Below are positions 1 through 5,778 of a DNA stretch of 7,393 nt, piece by piece. A program made the position numbers and the translations under genes. The notes beneath the pieces are model-generated. The model did no database searches and was not told the DNA's origin. It saw nothing but the letters and a program-made list of their open reading frames with translations. Numbering within the stretch: position 1 is the stretch's first letter; every line of letters begins with the position of its first letter. Source of the DNA: SD8 sp035528475 (GTDB lineage Archaea > Halobacteriota > Methanomicrobia > Methanomicrobiales > Methanospirillaceae); assembly GCA_035528475.1 (NCBI GenBank), contig DATKYO010000016.1:1-7393 (forward strand). The letters are read 5' to 3'.

Positions 1-965
1 ACCGAGTCCAGGTTCCTGATCAATGCCTTTCGCCTGGCCATGTTCCGGCTTGCAAGAGAGAGTGAAAGGGTGATCGTGGGGAGCATCCCCTCAGGTACAT
101 TGGCGACGATCAAAGAGAGTGCGAATATGGCGGCGATAAGATACCCCTGGCCGGAAAAATACCCGAGCAGAAAGAAGATCGCCCCCATCAGCAGGGCTGC
201 CAGGGTAAGAATGCGGGTGATCCGTATGATCTCGATCTCCATGGGAGTGCGTCGTTTTTTCACGGCTCTTGTCAGGGAGGCAATTTTTCCGAATTCTGTC
301 TCCTGGCCCGTGCCATAGACCACTCCCACACCATTTCCCGATGTGACCGTGGTGCCGGCAAACACTACATTTCCGGCATCCAGTACATTTTTGCTCCTAT
401 CGCACCCGGAACGCCTTCTCATTGAAGTCGATTCACCGGTAAGAGTTGCATTATTCACATAAAGGGAATTTTCCTCAAAAACGATGGCATCTGCTGCAAT
501 CCGGTCACCCTCCTCCATAAGGATGATATCCCCGGGCACGAGATTTCGTGCATTCATTTCCCGGATTCCTCCGTTCCGCCGGACTTTGACCAGTGTTGGA
601 ATAAGGCGCAGTAATACCTCTACTGTTTTATCTGCCTTGTATTCCTGCCAGAACGCAAATGTGGCATTGATGACCACCGCACCGAGGATTGCGTACCCGA
701 GGATGTCAAACCCTTCTCCAGGGGAATAGATATTCGCCACAAAGGAAAGAGCCGCGGCAACCTCAAGGAGGATCGCAAAAAACTGGGTATACTGGATGAC
801 ATACTGCCTGAAATAATTCTTCTTTTCCCTTCTTCCAATCTCGTTTGGTCCGTACTCGAGAATTCGCTTCTCTGCTTCTTCGTCCCGCAGACCGGATTCG
901 GATGTCTCCAGTGAAGAAAGGATCTCCTGCTCCGCACATGCATGGAGGTTTTTGGGAATGGGCAC
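1..965 (-). CDS. P-type cation-transporting ATPase, N-terminal part (cut by window edge)
   Basis: Membrane ion pump of the P2 (type II) P-type ATPase family, which couples ATP hydrolysis to cation transport. I translated the strand by hand: 321 codons stay open to the window edge. Visible in order are a cation-ATPase N-terminal domain (about 8-45), membrane helices at about 58-80 and 87-106, the actuator domain with the dephosphorylation motif TGES at 176-179, helices at about 250-270 and 274-300, and the M4 ion-binding motif VANVPEGMLP (287-296). The catalytic DKTGT lies beyond the edge. VANVPEG resembles Na,K-ATPase-like (P2C) pumps more than SERCA (typically AAIPEG), so Na+ or K+ handling is possible, but the ion cannot be assigned. 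The start is GTG at 965: an in-frame TAA lies at 990-992 and no ATG occurs before residue 137. No Shine-Dalgarno precedes it and a TATA box sits about 28 nt upstream, so translation is probably leaderless. It is divergent from the stress-protein gene. Full-length relatives have roughly 800-900 residues. Confidence 0.9.
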   Translation of the reverse strand, partial: MPIPKNLHACAEQEILSSLETSESGLRDEEAEKRILEYGPNEIGRREKKNYFRQYVIQYTQFFAILLEVAAALSFVANIYSPGEGFDILGYAILGAVVINATFAFWQEYKADKTVEVLLRLIPTLVKVRRNGGIREMNARNLVPGDIILMEEGDRIAADAIVFEENSLYVNNATLTGESTSMRRRSGCDRSKNVLDAGNVVFAGTTVTSGNGVGVVYGTGQETEFGKIASLTRAVKKRRTPMEIEIIRITRILTLAALLMGAIFFLLGYFSGQGYLIAAIFALSLIVANVPEGMLPTITLSLSLASRNMARRKALIRNLDS

Positions 966-988
966 TGTAAGAAAGTGAAAGTCAGTTG

Positions 989-998
989 TTTAATTAAA
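989..998 (-). promoter_or_regulatory. TATA box of the P-type ATPase gene
   Basis: The palindromic AT block TTTAATTAAA is centred about 28 nt upstream of the GTG start at 965. The usual archaeal distance from TATA centre to transcription start is about 26 nt, which places the RNA 5' end at or next to the GTG. This agrees with the missing Shine-Dalgarno sequence and a leaderless mRNA. The start site is inferred from spacing only. Confidence 0.5.
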
Positions 999-1069
999 CA
1001 TATCTGAGTCCGCTGGTTTACGTGATTGACATGAAAACAAAAAAATTATGGAATAATTGAATAAAAAAG

Positions 1070-1103
1070 GACCAGATCTTCAATATTGGATGCAGATCGG
1101 GTC
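1070..1103. repeat. Imperfect inverted repeat in the divergent intergenic region
   Basis: GACCAGATC at 1070-1078 faces GATCGGGTC at 1095-1103, matching at 8 of 9 positions with a 16-nt spacer that contains the palindrome CAATATTG (1081-1088). It lies between the divergent ATPase and stress-protein genes, about 105 nt from both starts. It could be an operator or a transcript hairpin, or chance. The rest of 966-1209 is AT-rich on the left (about 1030-1070) with smaller palindromes at 1111-1121 and 1131-1138, and contains no convincing gene. Confidence 0.3.
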
Positions 1104-1209
1104 ATGAATACGAAGACTTCGACAAATACAGAATATTCTCCATGAACATCGATGCGGGTTTCTCTCCTGCAATATCTTTAACGCCGTTCACATCCTTGTC
1201 AGGAACGAT

Positions 1210-1662
1210 ATGAAACTCTCCAGGATACTCGTGGCATTCGACGGATCCGAGATAAGTATACGTGCCCTGCGGATGAGCCTTGAGATGGGCAGGGCTCTTG
1301 ACGCCGATATCCATGCAGTATATGTGGTAAAAACCGCGGATTTTATGAGATTCTCCGGGCATGCCGGACCGTTTGAAAAGAGTGACAGGATAACCCAACT
1401 CATATCCGAACATATGGCAAAGGAGGGCATGGTAAGGGAGAGGGAGATTGCCGCCATTGCAGCGGAATACAGCATGCCTGTTCGCATTCATAAAAAAATC
1501 GGCGACCCGAGGGAGGAGATACTTGAACTTGCCCGGACCATCCATGCAGACCTTATCGTGATCGGTTCCAGGGGGCAGGGAGGCCTCAAGAAAGTGCTCC
1601 TTGGAAGTGTAAGCTCGTTCATCGTCCAGAACAGCCAGATATCTACGGTCATTGTACGCTGA
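1210..1662 (+). CDS. Universal stress protein (UspA family, ATP-binding type)
   Basis: Cytoplasmic nucleotide-binding stress protein of 150 residues, the usual length for a single Usp domain. The first beta strand ILVAFDGS (6-13) carries the adenosine-contacting Asp11. The C-terminal loop fits the ATP-binding signature G-2x-G-9x-G-S/T: Gly119, Gly122, Gly132, Ser133. The closing strand STVIVR ends the fold. It therefore belongs to the ATP-binding (MJ0577-like) branch rather than the nucleotide-free UspA branch. The start is ATG 1210, preceded by AGGA at 1201-1204 with a 5-nt gap. A weak TATA-like AATATCTTTA lies at 1171-1180. The gene precedes the MscS-type channel gene by 105 nt on the same strand; that channel gene seems to have its own promoter. 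Usp proteins often act with transporters and channels, but a specific partner is inference. A long antisense frame over this gene is treated as a shadow. Confidence 0.92.
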   Translation: MKLSRILVAFDGSEISIRALRMSLEMGRALDADIHAVYVVKTADFMRFSGHAGPFEKSDRITQLISEHMAKEGMVREREIAAIAAEYSMPVRIHKKIGDPREEILELARTIHADLIVIGSRGQGGLKKVLLGSVSSFIVQNSQISTVIVR

Positions 1663-1693
1663 ATTCCGGCGGGCACCATATATTTGCAGAATT

Positions 1694-1713
1694 GGAGAAA
1701 AAAGATATTTATC
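1694..1713 (+). promoter_or_regulatory. Promoter (purine-rich BRE plus TATA) of the MscS-type gene
   Basis: A purine-rich block, GGAGAAAAAA, runs directly into GATATTTAT at 1704-1712, the arrangement of an archaeal BRE/TATA pair. With standard spacing, transcription would begin near 1734-1736 and give a leader of about 33 nt before the ATG at 1768. A second TATA-like ATATATTT lies at 1678-1685. Confidence 0.45.
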
Positions 1714-1767
1714 TGTAGTCGTCCACACATCAATTCAGGAGAAATATTTTCAGGGTAGAGTAGTCCG

Positions 1768-2709
1768 ATGATCAGGGAATATTCGGCGATGATTCTCATC
1801 ACGGCAGGAGCGGCGGTTGCCTGGCTTGTCAACTACACATATCCCAATCCCAATTTTCAGAAACTGTTCCTGACACTTGTCAGCCTGGCGGCAATCTACC
1901 TGGTATTCGAGATCCTGGTCCAGAAAATATTTTCCTCCCGCATCACTGATAAAAAGACCCGCTATACTCTGAACAAGGTATTATATATCCTCTCCATTGT
2001 CCTGTTCATCGCCATCACTATCAGCATCTGGGTGGAGGACCCTACATCACTCCTTGTCACCTTTAGCATCATCGGGGCCGGTATTGCCTTTGCTTTGCAG
2101 GACGTGTTCAAAAATTTTGTGGGGGGCATGTACATCATAGGAAGCGGCCTGTTCAAGGTAGGGGACCGGATAGAGATTGATGAATATTATGGTGATGTGA
2201 TGGATATCGGCATCATGAACACCACCATGATGGAGATCAGGGGCTGGGTTCAGGGAGACCAGGCCAGCGGGAGGCTTCTGTCTCTCCCCAACGGATATGT
2301 GCTGAACAAAGTGACCTTCAACTATACCAAGGACCACTCTTTCATCTGGGACGAACTCTTCATCCCCATCACCTATGACAGCGACTGGCGATTGGCGATC
2401 TCTCTCATAAAAGATATCCTTAAAAAAGAGACCGAATCGCTGACCACTCAGGCCCAGGATGAGATTGAAAGGCTTGGAGAGAGATATTACCTGCCCAGAA
2501 AGGAGACTGAAGCGGCAGTATACATGTCACTTACTGACAACTGGATAAATCTCGAAGCCAGGTATGTTACTGATGCCCGCACCCGAAGGATTAGGAAAAG
2601 CAAGATATCCAGGCTCATTCTGGAGGCAGTGGAAGAGGCGGAAAATATTACCATTGCCTCTGAAACTTCCACCATAACCGTCTTTGAAAAGGATGAGAAA
2701 AAGGCCTGA
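1768..2709 (+). CDS. MscS-type mechanosensitive ion channel
   Basis: Integral membrane channel that opens under membrane tension and releases small solutes during hypo-osmotic shock. The protein has 313 residues, close to the roughly 290-residue minimal MscS. Hydrophobic helices are at about 7-23, 31-52 and 70-89. The pore-lining helix at about 94-125 is the family hallmark: an alternating Gly/Ala stretch IIGAGIAFALQD followed by FVGGMYI. The beta domain starts with VGDRIEI (131-137), and the conserved loop LSLPNGYVLN (171-180) corresponds to the family's PN(S/G)x(L/V) region. The alpha/beta vestibule follows, and the C-terminal tail is charged (about 285-313). The start is the first possible ATG after an in-frame TAG at 1756-1758; the Shine-Dalgarno is poor (AGGG at 1752-1755, about 12 nt away). 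An alternative start at Met8 would clip the first helix. It follows the stress-protein gene, suggesting an osmotic or ionic stress context. Confidence 0.95.
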   Translation: MIREYSAMILITAGAAVAWLVNYTYPNPNFQKLFLTLVSLAAIYLVFEILVQKIFSSRITDKKTRYTLNKVLYILSIVLFIAITISIWVEDPTSLLVTFSIIGAGIAFALQDVFKNFVGGMYIIGSGLFKVGDRIEIDEYYGDVMDIGIMNTTMMEIRGWVQGDQASGRLLSLPNGYVLNKVTFNYTKDHSFIWDELFIPITYDSDWRLAISLIKDILKKETESLTTQAQDEIERLGERYYLPRKETEAAVYMSLTDNWINLEARYVTDARTRRIRKSKISRLILEAVEEAENITIASETSTITVFEKDEKKA

Positions 2710-2727
2710 TTCTGGCATCTATATATT

Positions 2728-2764
2728 TATTTTCGATTATTAAAAAAAGAGGAATTACTTTTTT
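2728..2764 (+). terminator. T-rich terminator of the MscS-type gene
   Basis: T-rich tracts downstream of the stop at 2709 include TTATTTTCG (from 2728) and six T at 2759-2764. The last tract overlaps the stop codon of the convergent gene. The two genes thus share a compact convergent terminator zone of about 55 nt. Confidence 0.45.
2742..2748 (-). terminator. T-run terminator of the minus-strand membrane-protein gene
   Basis: Seven consecutive A on the plus strand read as seven T on the minus strand, 15 nt beyond the stop codon of the minus-strand gene. Archaeal transcription commonly stops at such T-tracts without a strong hairpin. Confidence 0.45.
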
Positions 2765-3200
2765 ATCCTATGTTCAACGAATTGCGGTTTTTTTCCCAGA
2801 TTATCGCAAAGAGTATACCCAGTACCGGATAGCCGATAATCGCGAAGAGGATATTTGAAATGTAGAACCCTGCCGGATACGTCATTGAACTAAAAATTAT
2901 AAAAATGGATGGAACGAGAACAAGCGCTATCAAAATCCCGCCATATGTGACACCTTTCTGCAAAGAAGATCCGGTAAAGCTCCCTTTCACAAGGTCATAG
3001 ACGACTGCCGCAAGAAATGCAAACACAAACGGAGAGAGGAAAAATATCCACATTATCGGATCATCGGGCGGCCTCATGCCGCCAATTTTGAAAATATCAT
3101 ATGGTGCAATGAACCCGGTCAGAAATTCAGCGATAAAATTCATGCCCAGAAGCCATATTCCCCCAATCAGTCCTGCTTTACTGATAGTGTTTATGTTCAT
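2763..3200 (-). CDS. Four-helix membrane protein of unknown function
   Basis: I do not recognise a family. The 145-residue product is strongly hydrophobic with four likely membrane helices at about 9-31, 49-69, 84-105 and 111-135. The loop after helix 1 (about 36-48) contains a conspicuous GGMRPPDDP element that might be a conserved site. There is no signal-peptide cleavage site and no soluble domain; the short C-terminus (KNRNSLNIG) is charged. The start is well fixed: GGGAGG at 3208-3213 stands 7 nt before the ATG at 3200, while a nearby ATG at 3207 is out of frame. Only 44 nt separate it from the upstream response-regulator gene on the same strand and no TATA box is visible in that gap, so the two are probably co-transcribed. 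It may therefore be a target or partner of that regulator, but this is inferred from position alone. Confidence 0.85.
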   Translation of the reverse strand: MNINTISKAGLIGGIWLLGMNFIAEFLTGFIAPYDIFKIGGMRPPDDPIMWIFFLSPFVFAFLAAVVYDLVKGSFTGSSLQKGVTYGGILIALVLVPSIFIIFSSMTYPAGFYISNILFAIIGYPVLGILFAIIWEKNRNSLNIG

Positions 3201-3223
3201 TCCTCATCCTCCCGGAAAGTGAA

Positions 3224-3247
3224 TGGACAGGGAAAAGGCCCTGTCTA
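3224..3247 (-). promoter_or_regulatory. Intercistronic hairpin overlapping the response-regulator stop codon
   Basis: On the transcribed strand a perfect 7-bp stem, GACAGGG with CCCTGTC (3245-3239 with 3232-3226), encloses a 6-nt loop CCTTTT. It begins within the TAG stop codon of the regulator and ends about 11 nt before the GGGAGG ribosome-binding site of the membrane-protein gene. Possible roles are mRNA processing, stabilising one cistron, or partial termination. Its function is not shown by the sequence. Confidence 0.45.
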
Positions 3248-4120
3248 TCGTGAACCTCCCTGATTATCCTTTCGACCGGGTTTTTTACCAGGGTTGCCGT
3301 ACACCGCTTTACGAGTTGCAGGATTCTCCTCCCCTGCCATTGACTTCCGAACCGTGAGCTGTCCTGCATAATCGCTGAAACGCCATACCCTTCCTAATAC
3401 TATATCCCCTGCAAGGAAAGGACAACTGTATCGTTCCAGAATTTTCCCATCCTTACATTCCAGGATATCGGCACTCTCCCTGAGTGGGTCCTCCGTAAGA
3501 TCTCTCACCATCTGAAGCATTCCGGAAGGATCTTTTACCTTTTTAAAGACAAATGCCAGAAATGCATTCTCCTCTCCAAGTTCGAGGATATTTTCCGGAA
3601 TATTCCAGATCTCTTTGATTTTACTGTTGTAATCAAGTATACTCCCGTCAATTCCCGTTACCAGGATTCCATCCGGTGAAGACTCCATGACCGCAGCTAA
3701 AATCGAGGAACTCTCCCTGTATCCTTCCTCCGCCCTGCTCCTTCTTACCGCCTCTCGTATCTTGAACTCGAGCTCGGCAAACTGCTCCCTGAAATGCCCG
3801 GTTTTCTGCAGGTAATAATCTGCACCCTTGTTCATGGCCCCGATTGCGACATCTTCGTTTCCCCGGCCGGTGAGAATGATGAAAGGGATATGCCCATGTT
3901 TTTCTCGTATATGGGAAAGAAATTCGATTCCGTCCATTTCCGGCATGAGGTAATCAGACACTATTGCGTCGAACTGGCGGTCCTCCATGATACGCAGTGC
4001 CTGCCTCGCCGAGACCATGGTAGTCACGGTGAACTGGCCCGAACGTTCGAGGTATAGCTTGCAGAGATCGAGAAACGCCGCTTCATCGTCAACTACCAGC
4101 AAGGAAATCATTGTCAGCAT
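3245..4120 (-). CDS. Response regulator with receiver (REC) and PAS domains, no DNA-binding output
   Basis: Cytoplasmic signalling protein of 291 residues. The REC domain (about 5-125) is complete: acidic pair Asp11-Asp12, phospho-acceptor Asp56 within VSDYLMPEMDG, Thr84 in ILTGRG and Lys106 in YYLQK. A charged helical linker (about 112-136) leads to a PAS sensor domain (about 138-250; SSPDGILVTGIDGSILDYN at 147-165). After FSDYAGQLTVRK the sequence becomes a basic, Gly/Pro-rich tail (about 260-291) matching no domain I know. Related methanogen proteins often continue into more PAS or histidine-kinase domains, so this one may be a shortened version. The start ATG 4120 has a weak GAGGCAGG ribosome-binding site; Met4 (4111) is an alternative that would begin nearer the first beta strand. 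No cognate kinase is nearby. It probably works by protein-protein contact rather than as a transcription factor. Confidence 0.92.
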   Translation of the reverse strand: MLTMISLLVVDDEAAFLDLCKLYLERSGQFTVTTMVSARQALRIMEDRQFDAIVSDYLMPEMDGIEFLSHIREKHGHIPFIILTGRGNEDVAIGAMNKGADYYLQKTGHFREQFAELEFKIREAVRRSRAEEGYRESSSILAAVMESSPDGILVTGIDGSILDYNSKIKEIWNIPENILELGEENAFLAFVFKKVKDPSGMLQMVRDLTEDPLRESADILECKDGKILERYSCPFLAGDIVLGRVWRFSDYAGQLTVRKSMAGEENPATRKAVYGNPGKKPGRKDNQGGSR

Positions 4121-4156
4121 GGCAAAATGCCTGCCTCAATTTTATCAAGATAACTT

Positions 4157-4166
4157 CAAATAAGTA
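4157..4166 (-). promoter_or_regulatory. TATA box of the response-regulator gene
   Basis: TACTTATTTG on the minus strand is centred about 41 nt upstream of the ATG at 4120, which puts the transcription start near 4135 and gives a short leader containing GAGGCAGG. A second AT-rich element (TTATATTATC on the minus strand, about 4243-4256) could serve an upstream start. Confidence 0.4.
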
Positions 4167-4284
4167 TCGCGTTTTGCATTCAGTGATATGAAATAGAAAA
4201 AATGAATAAAATACAGAGTATTTACCGCTATTTTTATGATTGATTGATAATATAACTTTTTTCAAAACTCCTATAATTATTGTG

Positions 4285-4298
4285 CAAAAAATATATAT
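4285..4298 (+). promoter_or_regulatory. BRE/TATA promoter of the fasciclin lipoprotein gene
   Basis: GCAAAAA followed by ATATATAT (4291-4298) is a good archaeal BRE/TATA match. Transcription should begin near 4321, giving a leader of about 27 nt with a GAGGAG ribosome-binding site at 4337-4342, 5 nt before the ATG at 4348. The region 4121-4347 carries the two divergent promoters and no gene. Confidence 0.6.
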
Positions 4299-4347
4299 GC
4301 TCGCCCATCTATCCCCCTTTATCCCTTCACTGGGTTGAGGAGATAAA

Positions 4348-5070
4348 ATGGACATTAAAAAAAGATTCTTATTGATTATAATAGCTGTGACGGTCTTTAT
4401 TCTTCTCGCGGGATGTACGCAGCCAGGTACACCCCCGAGTAGTACCGAGACTCCTGCCCCCACCATGGCTCCTCCGGCGGCAAACATCGTGGAGACTGCG
4501 ATATCTGATGGGAGGTTTACGACACTCGTCGCCGCGGTCCAGGCAGCGAACCTGGCAGATACCCTGATTAGTCCGGGACCCTTCACAGTATTTGCGCCAA
4601 CTGACGATGCCTTTGCAGCATTACCCGAAGGAACAGTAGAAAGCCTTCTTGAGAACCCCGACGGGGCACTTACACAGATTCTCCTGTACCACGTGGCACC
4701 AGGTGAGTTGATGGCATCTGACGTGATCGCAATGTCTTCCATACCTACAGTACAGGGCAATTCAATTCAGGTAACCGTAATGGACGGAAAGGTAATGGTC
4801 GACGGGGCTACAGTGATTATTACCGATATTGAAACATCAAACGGAGTCATCCATGTTATTGATGCCGTAATACTACCTCCATCCAACTGTTATCAAACCA
4901 CATCCACCTCTCCGGAAGCACCTAATCACGTACATACCTGGTGCGAAGGGGCGAATAACACCCTGGAATTATGCACTGCTGCCGGTGTTTGCCATACACA
5001 TGGTATCAACGAGGAGGAGAACCTTGCCAAACCGGGCGGCTTGGGTAACCATACCCATACCCTGACCTAA
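4348..5070 (+). CDS. Secreted lipoprotein with one fasciclin (FAS1) domain and a His/Cys-rich C-terminal tail
   Basis: Cell-surface protein of 240 residues, anchored by a lipid outside the membrane. A lysine-rich start and hydrophobic stretch (6-20) end in the lipobox LLAGC with acceptor Cys23. A Thr/Pro/Ser-rich spacer (24-45) follows. The single FAS1 domain spans about 46-178: FTVFAPTDDAFA (79-90) is the H1 region, LLYHV (112-116) the conserved Tyr-His core, and NGVIHVIDAVILP (165-177) the H2 region. FAS1 domains generally mediate adhesion or matrix contacts. The tail (179-240) is unusual: it has three HxH motifs (His194/196, 216/218, 235/237) and Cys181, 199, 209 and 215, with Cys215 directly before the second HxH. 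This suggests metal binding or disulphides, which is inference. The start is supported by GAGGAG and the well-placed TATA box. It has its own promoter and stands alone, so no operon partner is evident. Confidence 0.93.
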   Translation: MDIKKRFLLIIIAVTVFILLAGCTQPGTPPSSTETPAPTMAPPAANIVETAISDGRFTTLVAAVQAANLADTLISPGPFTVFAPTDDAFAALPEGTVESLLENPDGALTQILLYHVAPGELMASDVIAMSSIPTVQGNSIQVTVMDGKVMVDGATVIITDIETSNGVIHVIDAVILPPSNCYQTTSTSPEAPNHVHTWCEGANNTLELCTAAGVCHTHGINEEENLAKPGGLGNHTHTLT

Positions 5071-5092
5071 ACTATCAATTTCTTCAATTTTT

Positions 5093-5172
5093 AAAAGATC
5101 TTCAAGGCATTTCACACAAAAATATCACTCAAACGGCCAACCTGGCGAACATGAAACCAATATGATCTTTTT
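5093..5172 (+). repeat. Long-range inverted repeat and T-rich tract after the fasciclin gene
   Basis: AAAAGATC at 5093-5100 is the exact complement of GATCTTTT at 5164-5171, with 63 nt between. T-rich tracts follow the stop at 5070 (five T at 5088-5092 and five T at 5168-5172) and may end transcription. The wide spacing makes a functional stem uncertain. The rest of 5071-5269 is AT-rich and contains no gene that I can support. Confidence 0.25.
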
Positions 5173-5216
5173 ACAGGGAAAGAGGTCGTTTCTTCAGATA
5201 ATAAAAAATTCACTTC

Positions 5217-5226
5217 TTTTAAAATA
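5217..5226 (+). promoter_or_regulatory. TATA box of the UPF0251 gene
   Basis: TTTTAAAATA lies about 48 nt before the ATG at 5270. Standard spacing puts transcription near 5247 with a leader of about 22 nt. No clear Shine-Dalgarno is present in that leader. Confidence 0.4.
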
Positions 5227-5269
5227 ATCAGAAACCTCATTATCACCCGGGATCAATTATAGAATAGCC

Positions 5270-5638
5270 ATGAGTCATATAAAAGAGGAAACTGTAAGCC
5301 GCCAGCGACGGGGAAGACCGAGAATACCCAGGCAAATCGCTCATACTGTTCCCTCGCGATGTTACTCTCCCGACTGCTGCCCCCACGAATCAGGGGTGAT
5401 AATAACTCTCCTGCCGGAAGAAGTCGAACTCCTAAAACTGATCGATATTGAGGGGCTGGAACAGGAGGAAGCCGCAACAGTTCTGGGCGTTTCAAGAAGA
5501 ACCGTATGGCGCGATCTGCACAATGCCCGTAAAAAGGTTGCGGATGCAATTGTATCAGGGAAAGTAATTGAAATTGCCGGATGCCGGAGGGCAGCAGAAG
5601 GATTGTGCCCAAGAAATTGCCGAAGATTTCAAAAATAA
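5270..5638 (+). CDS. UPF0251 (DUF134) family helix-turn-helix protein with extra cysteines
   Basis: Small putative DNA-binding protein of 122 residues. The N-terminal RRGRPRIPR (13-21) is the basic segment typical of the UPF0251/DUF134 family. Residues 48-100 form the sigma-70 region 4-like helix-turn-helix core: LPEEVELLKLIDIEGLEQEEAA leads to the recognition helix VSRRTVWRDLHNARKKVADAIVSGK, which is the family signature. Six cysteines stand out: Cys31, Cys36, Cys37 before the core and Cys105, Cys113, Cys117 in a short C-terminal tail. This pattern could bind an Fe-S cluster or another metal and make the protein a redox or metal sensor, but that is inference. The start at ATG 5270 keeps the whole family N-terminus; no strong ribosome-binding site is visible. 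The gene stands alone, 318 nt before atwA on the same strand. Its regulatory target is unknown. Confidence 0.88.
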   Translation: MSHIKEETVSRQRRGRPRIPRQIAHTVPSRCYSPDCCPHESGVIITLLPEEVELLKLIDIEGLEQEEAATVLGVSRRTVWRDLHNARKKVADAIVSGKVIEIAGCRRAAEGLCPRNCRRFQK

Positions 5639-5649
5639 ATTATTCAACA

Positions 5650-5660
5650 GACAATTTGTC
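5650..5660. promoter_or_regulatory. 11-nt palindrome, candidate operator upstream of a strong TATA box
   Basis: GACAATTTGTC is a perfect 5-bp-arm palindrome around a central T. It lies 12 nt after the UPF0251 stop codon and 21 nt before the consensus TATA box at 5682-5689, a suitable place for a regulator binding site. I see no second copy upstream of the UPF0251 gene. Confidence 0.25.
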
Positions 5661-5681
5661 AATATTGGGAACTTCAATAAT

Positions 5682-5689
5682 TTTATATA
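5682..5689 (+). promoter_or_regulatory. Consensus TATA box upstream of atwA
   Basis: TTTATATA is an exact match to the archaeal TATA consensus and the best in the window. Standard spacing places the transcription start at about 5711-5713. No comparable TATA box sits at a suitable distance from the atwA ATG at 5957, so atwA is probably transcribed from here with a leader near 245 nt. The start site also coincides with an ATG at 5711 that opens a 73-codon frame (to 5932), which would be leaderless; its composition (rich in Met, Ser and His, poor in acidic residues) is not convincing. Confidence 0.55.
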
Positions 5690-5778
5690 TTTATGCTCCT
5701 ATGAGTAATTATGGCGTCTGGCGCTGACTTCATGCCCTCCATGTATCAGTTTCCTGGAGACGGACATTCCACGGGCTG

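Noticed and set aside
50..70. Apparent frameshift after PEGMLPTITLSLS in the ATPase
   Set aside because: A first transcription of the complementary strand dropped one CT of a CTCTCTCT run. Re-reading shows the frame intact through SLASRNMARRKALIRNLDS.
40..943. Three shorter frames (40-318 +, 484-729 +, 620-943 -) inside the P-type ATPase region
   Set aside because: All lie in other frames of a continuous 321-codon ATPase reading frame with correctly ordered motifs.
1102..1728. Minus-strand open frame of 208 codons covering the whole stress-protein gene
   Set aside because: The plus-strand frame carries clear Usp motifs with the ATP-binding signature; the antisense frame has no recognisable domain. 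Long antisense frames are common over coding sequence of this composition.
3178..3369. Second minus-strand frame of 63 codons spanning the end of the regulator and the gap
   Set aside because: It is out of frame with the PAS domain, has no domain of its own, and overlaps the well-placed start of the membrane-protein gene.
4121..4131. Small inverted repeat GGCA-AAA-TGCC just before the regulator start codon
   Set aside because: A 4-bp stem with a 3-nt loop is too weak to separate from chance, although it lies between the ribosome-binding site and the ATG.
4089..4760. Minus-strand open frame of 223 codons across the fasciclin gene, the promoter region and the regulator start
   Set aside because: It overlaps two well-supported genes and a promoter region, and its low-complexity Ala/Gly/Val content mirrors the FAS1 coding strand.
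5253..5612. Minus-strand open frame of 119 codons over the UPF0251 gene
   Set aside because: The plus strand has the family signature; the antisense product shows no domain.
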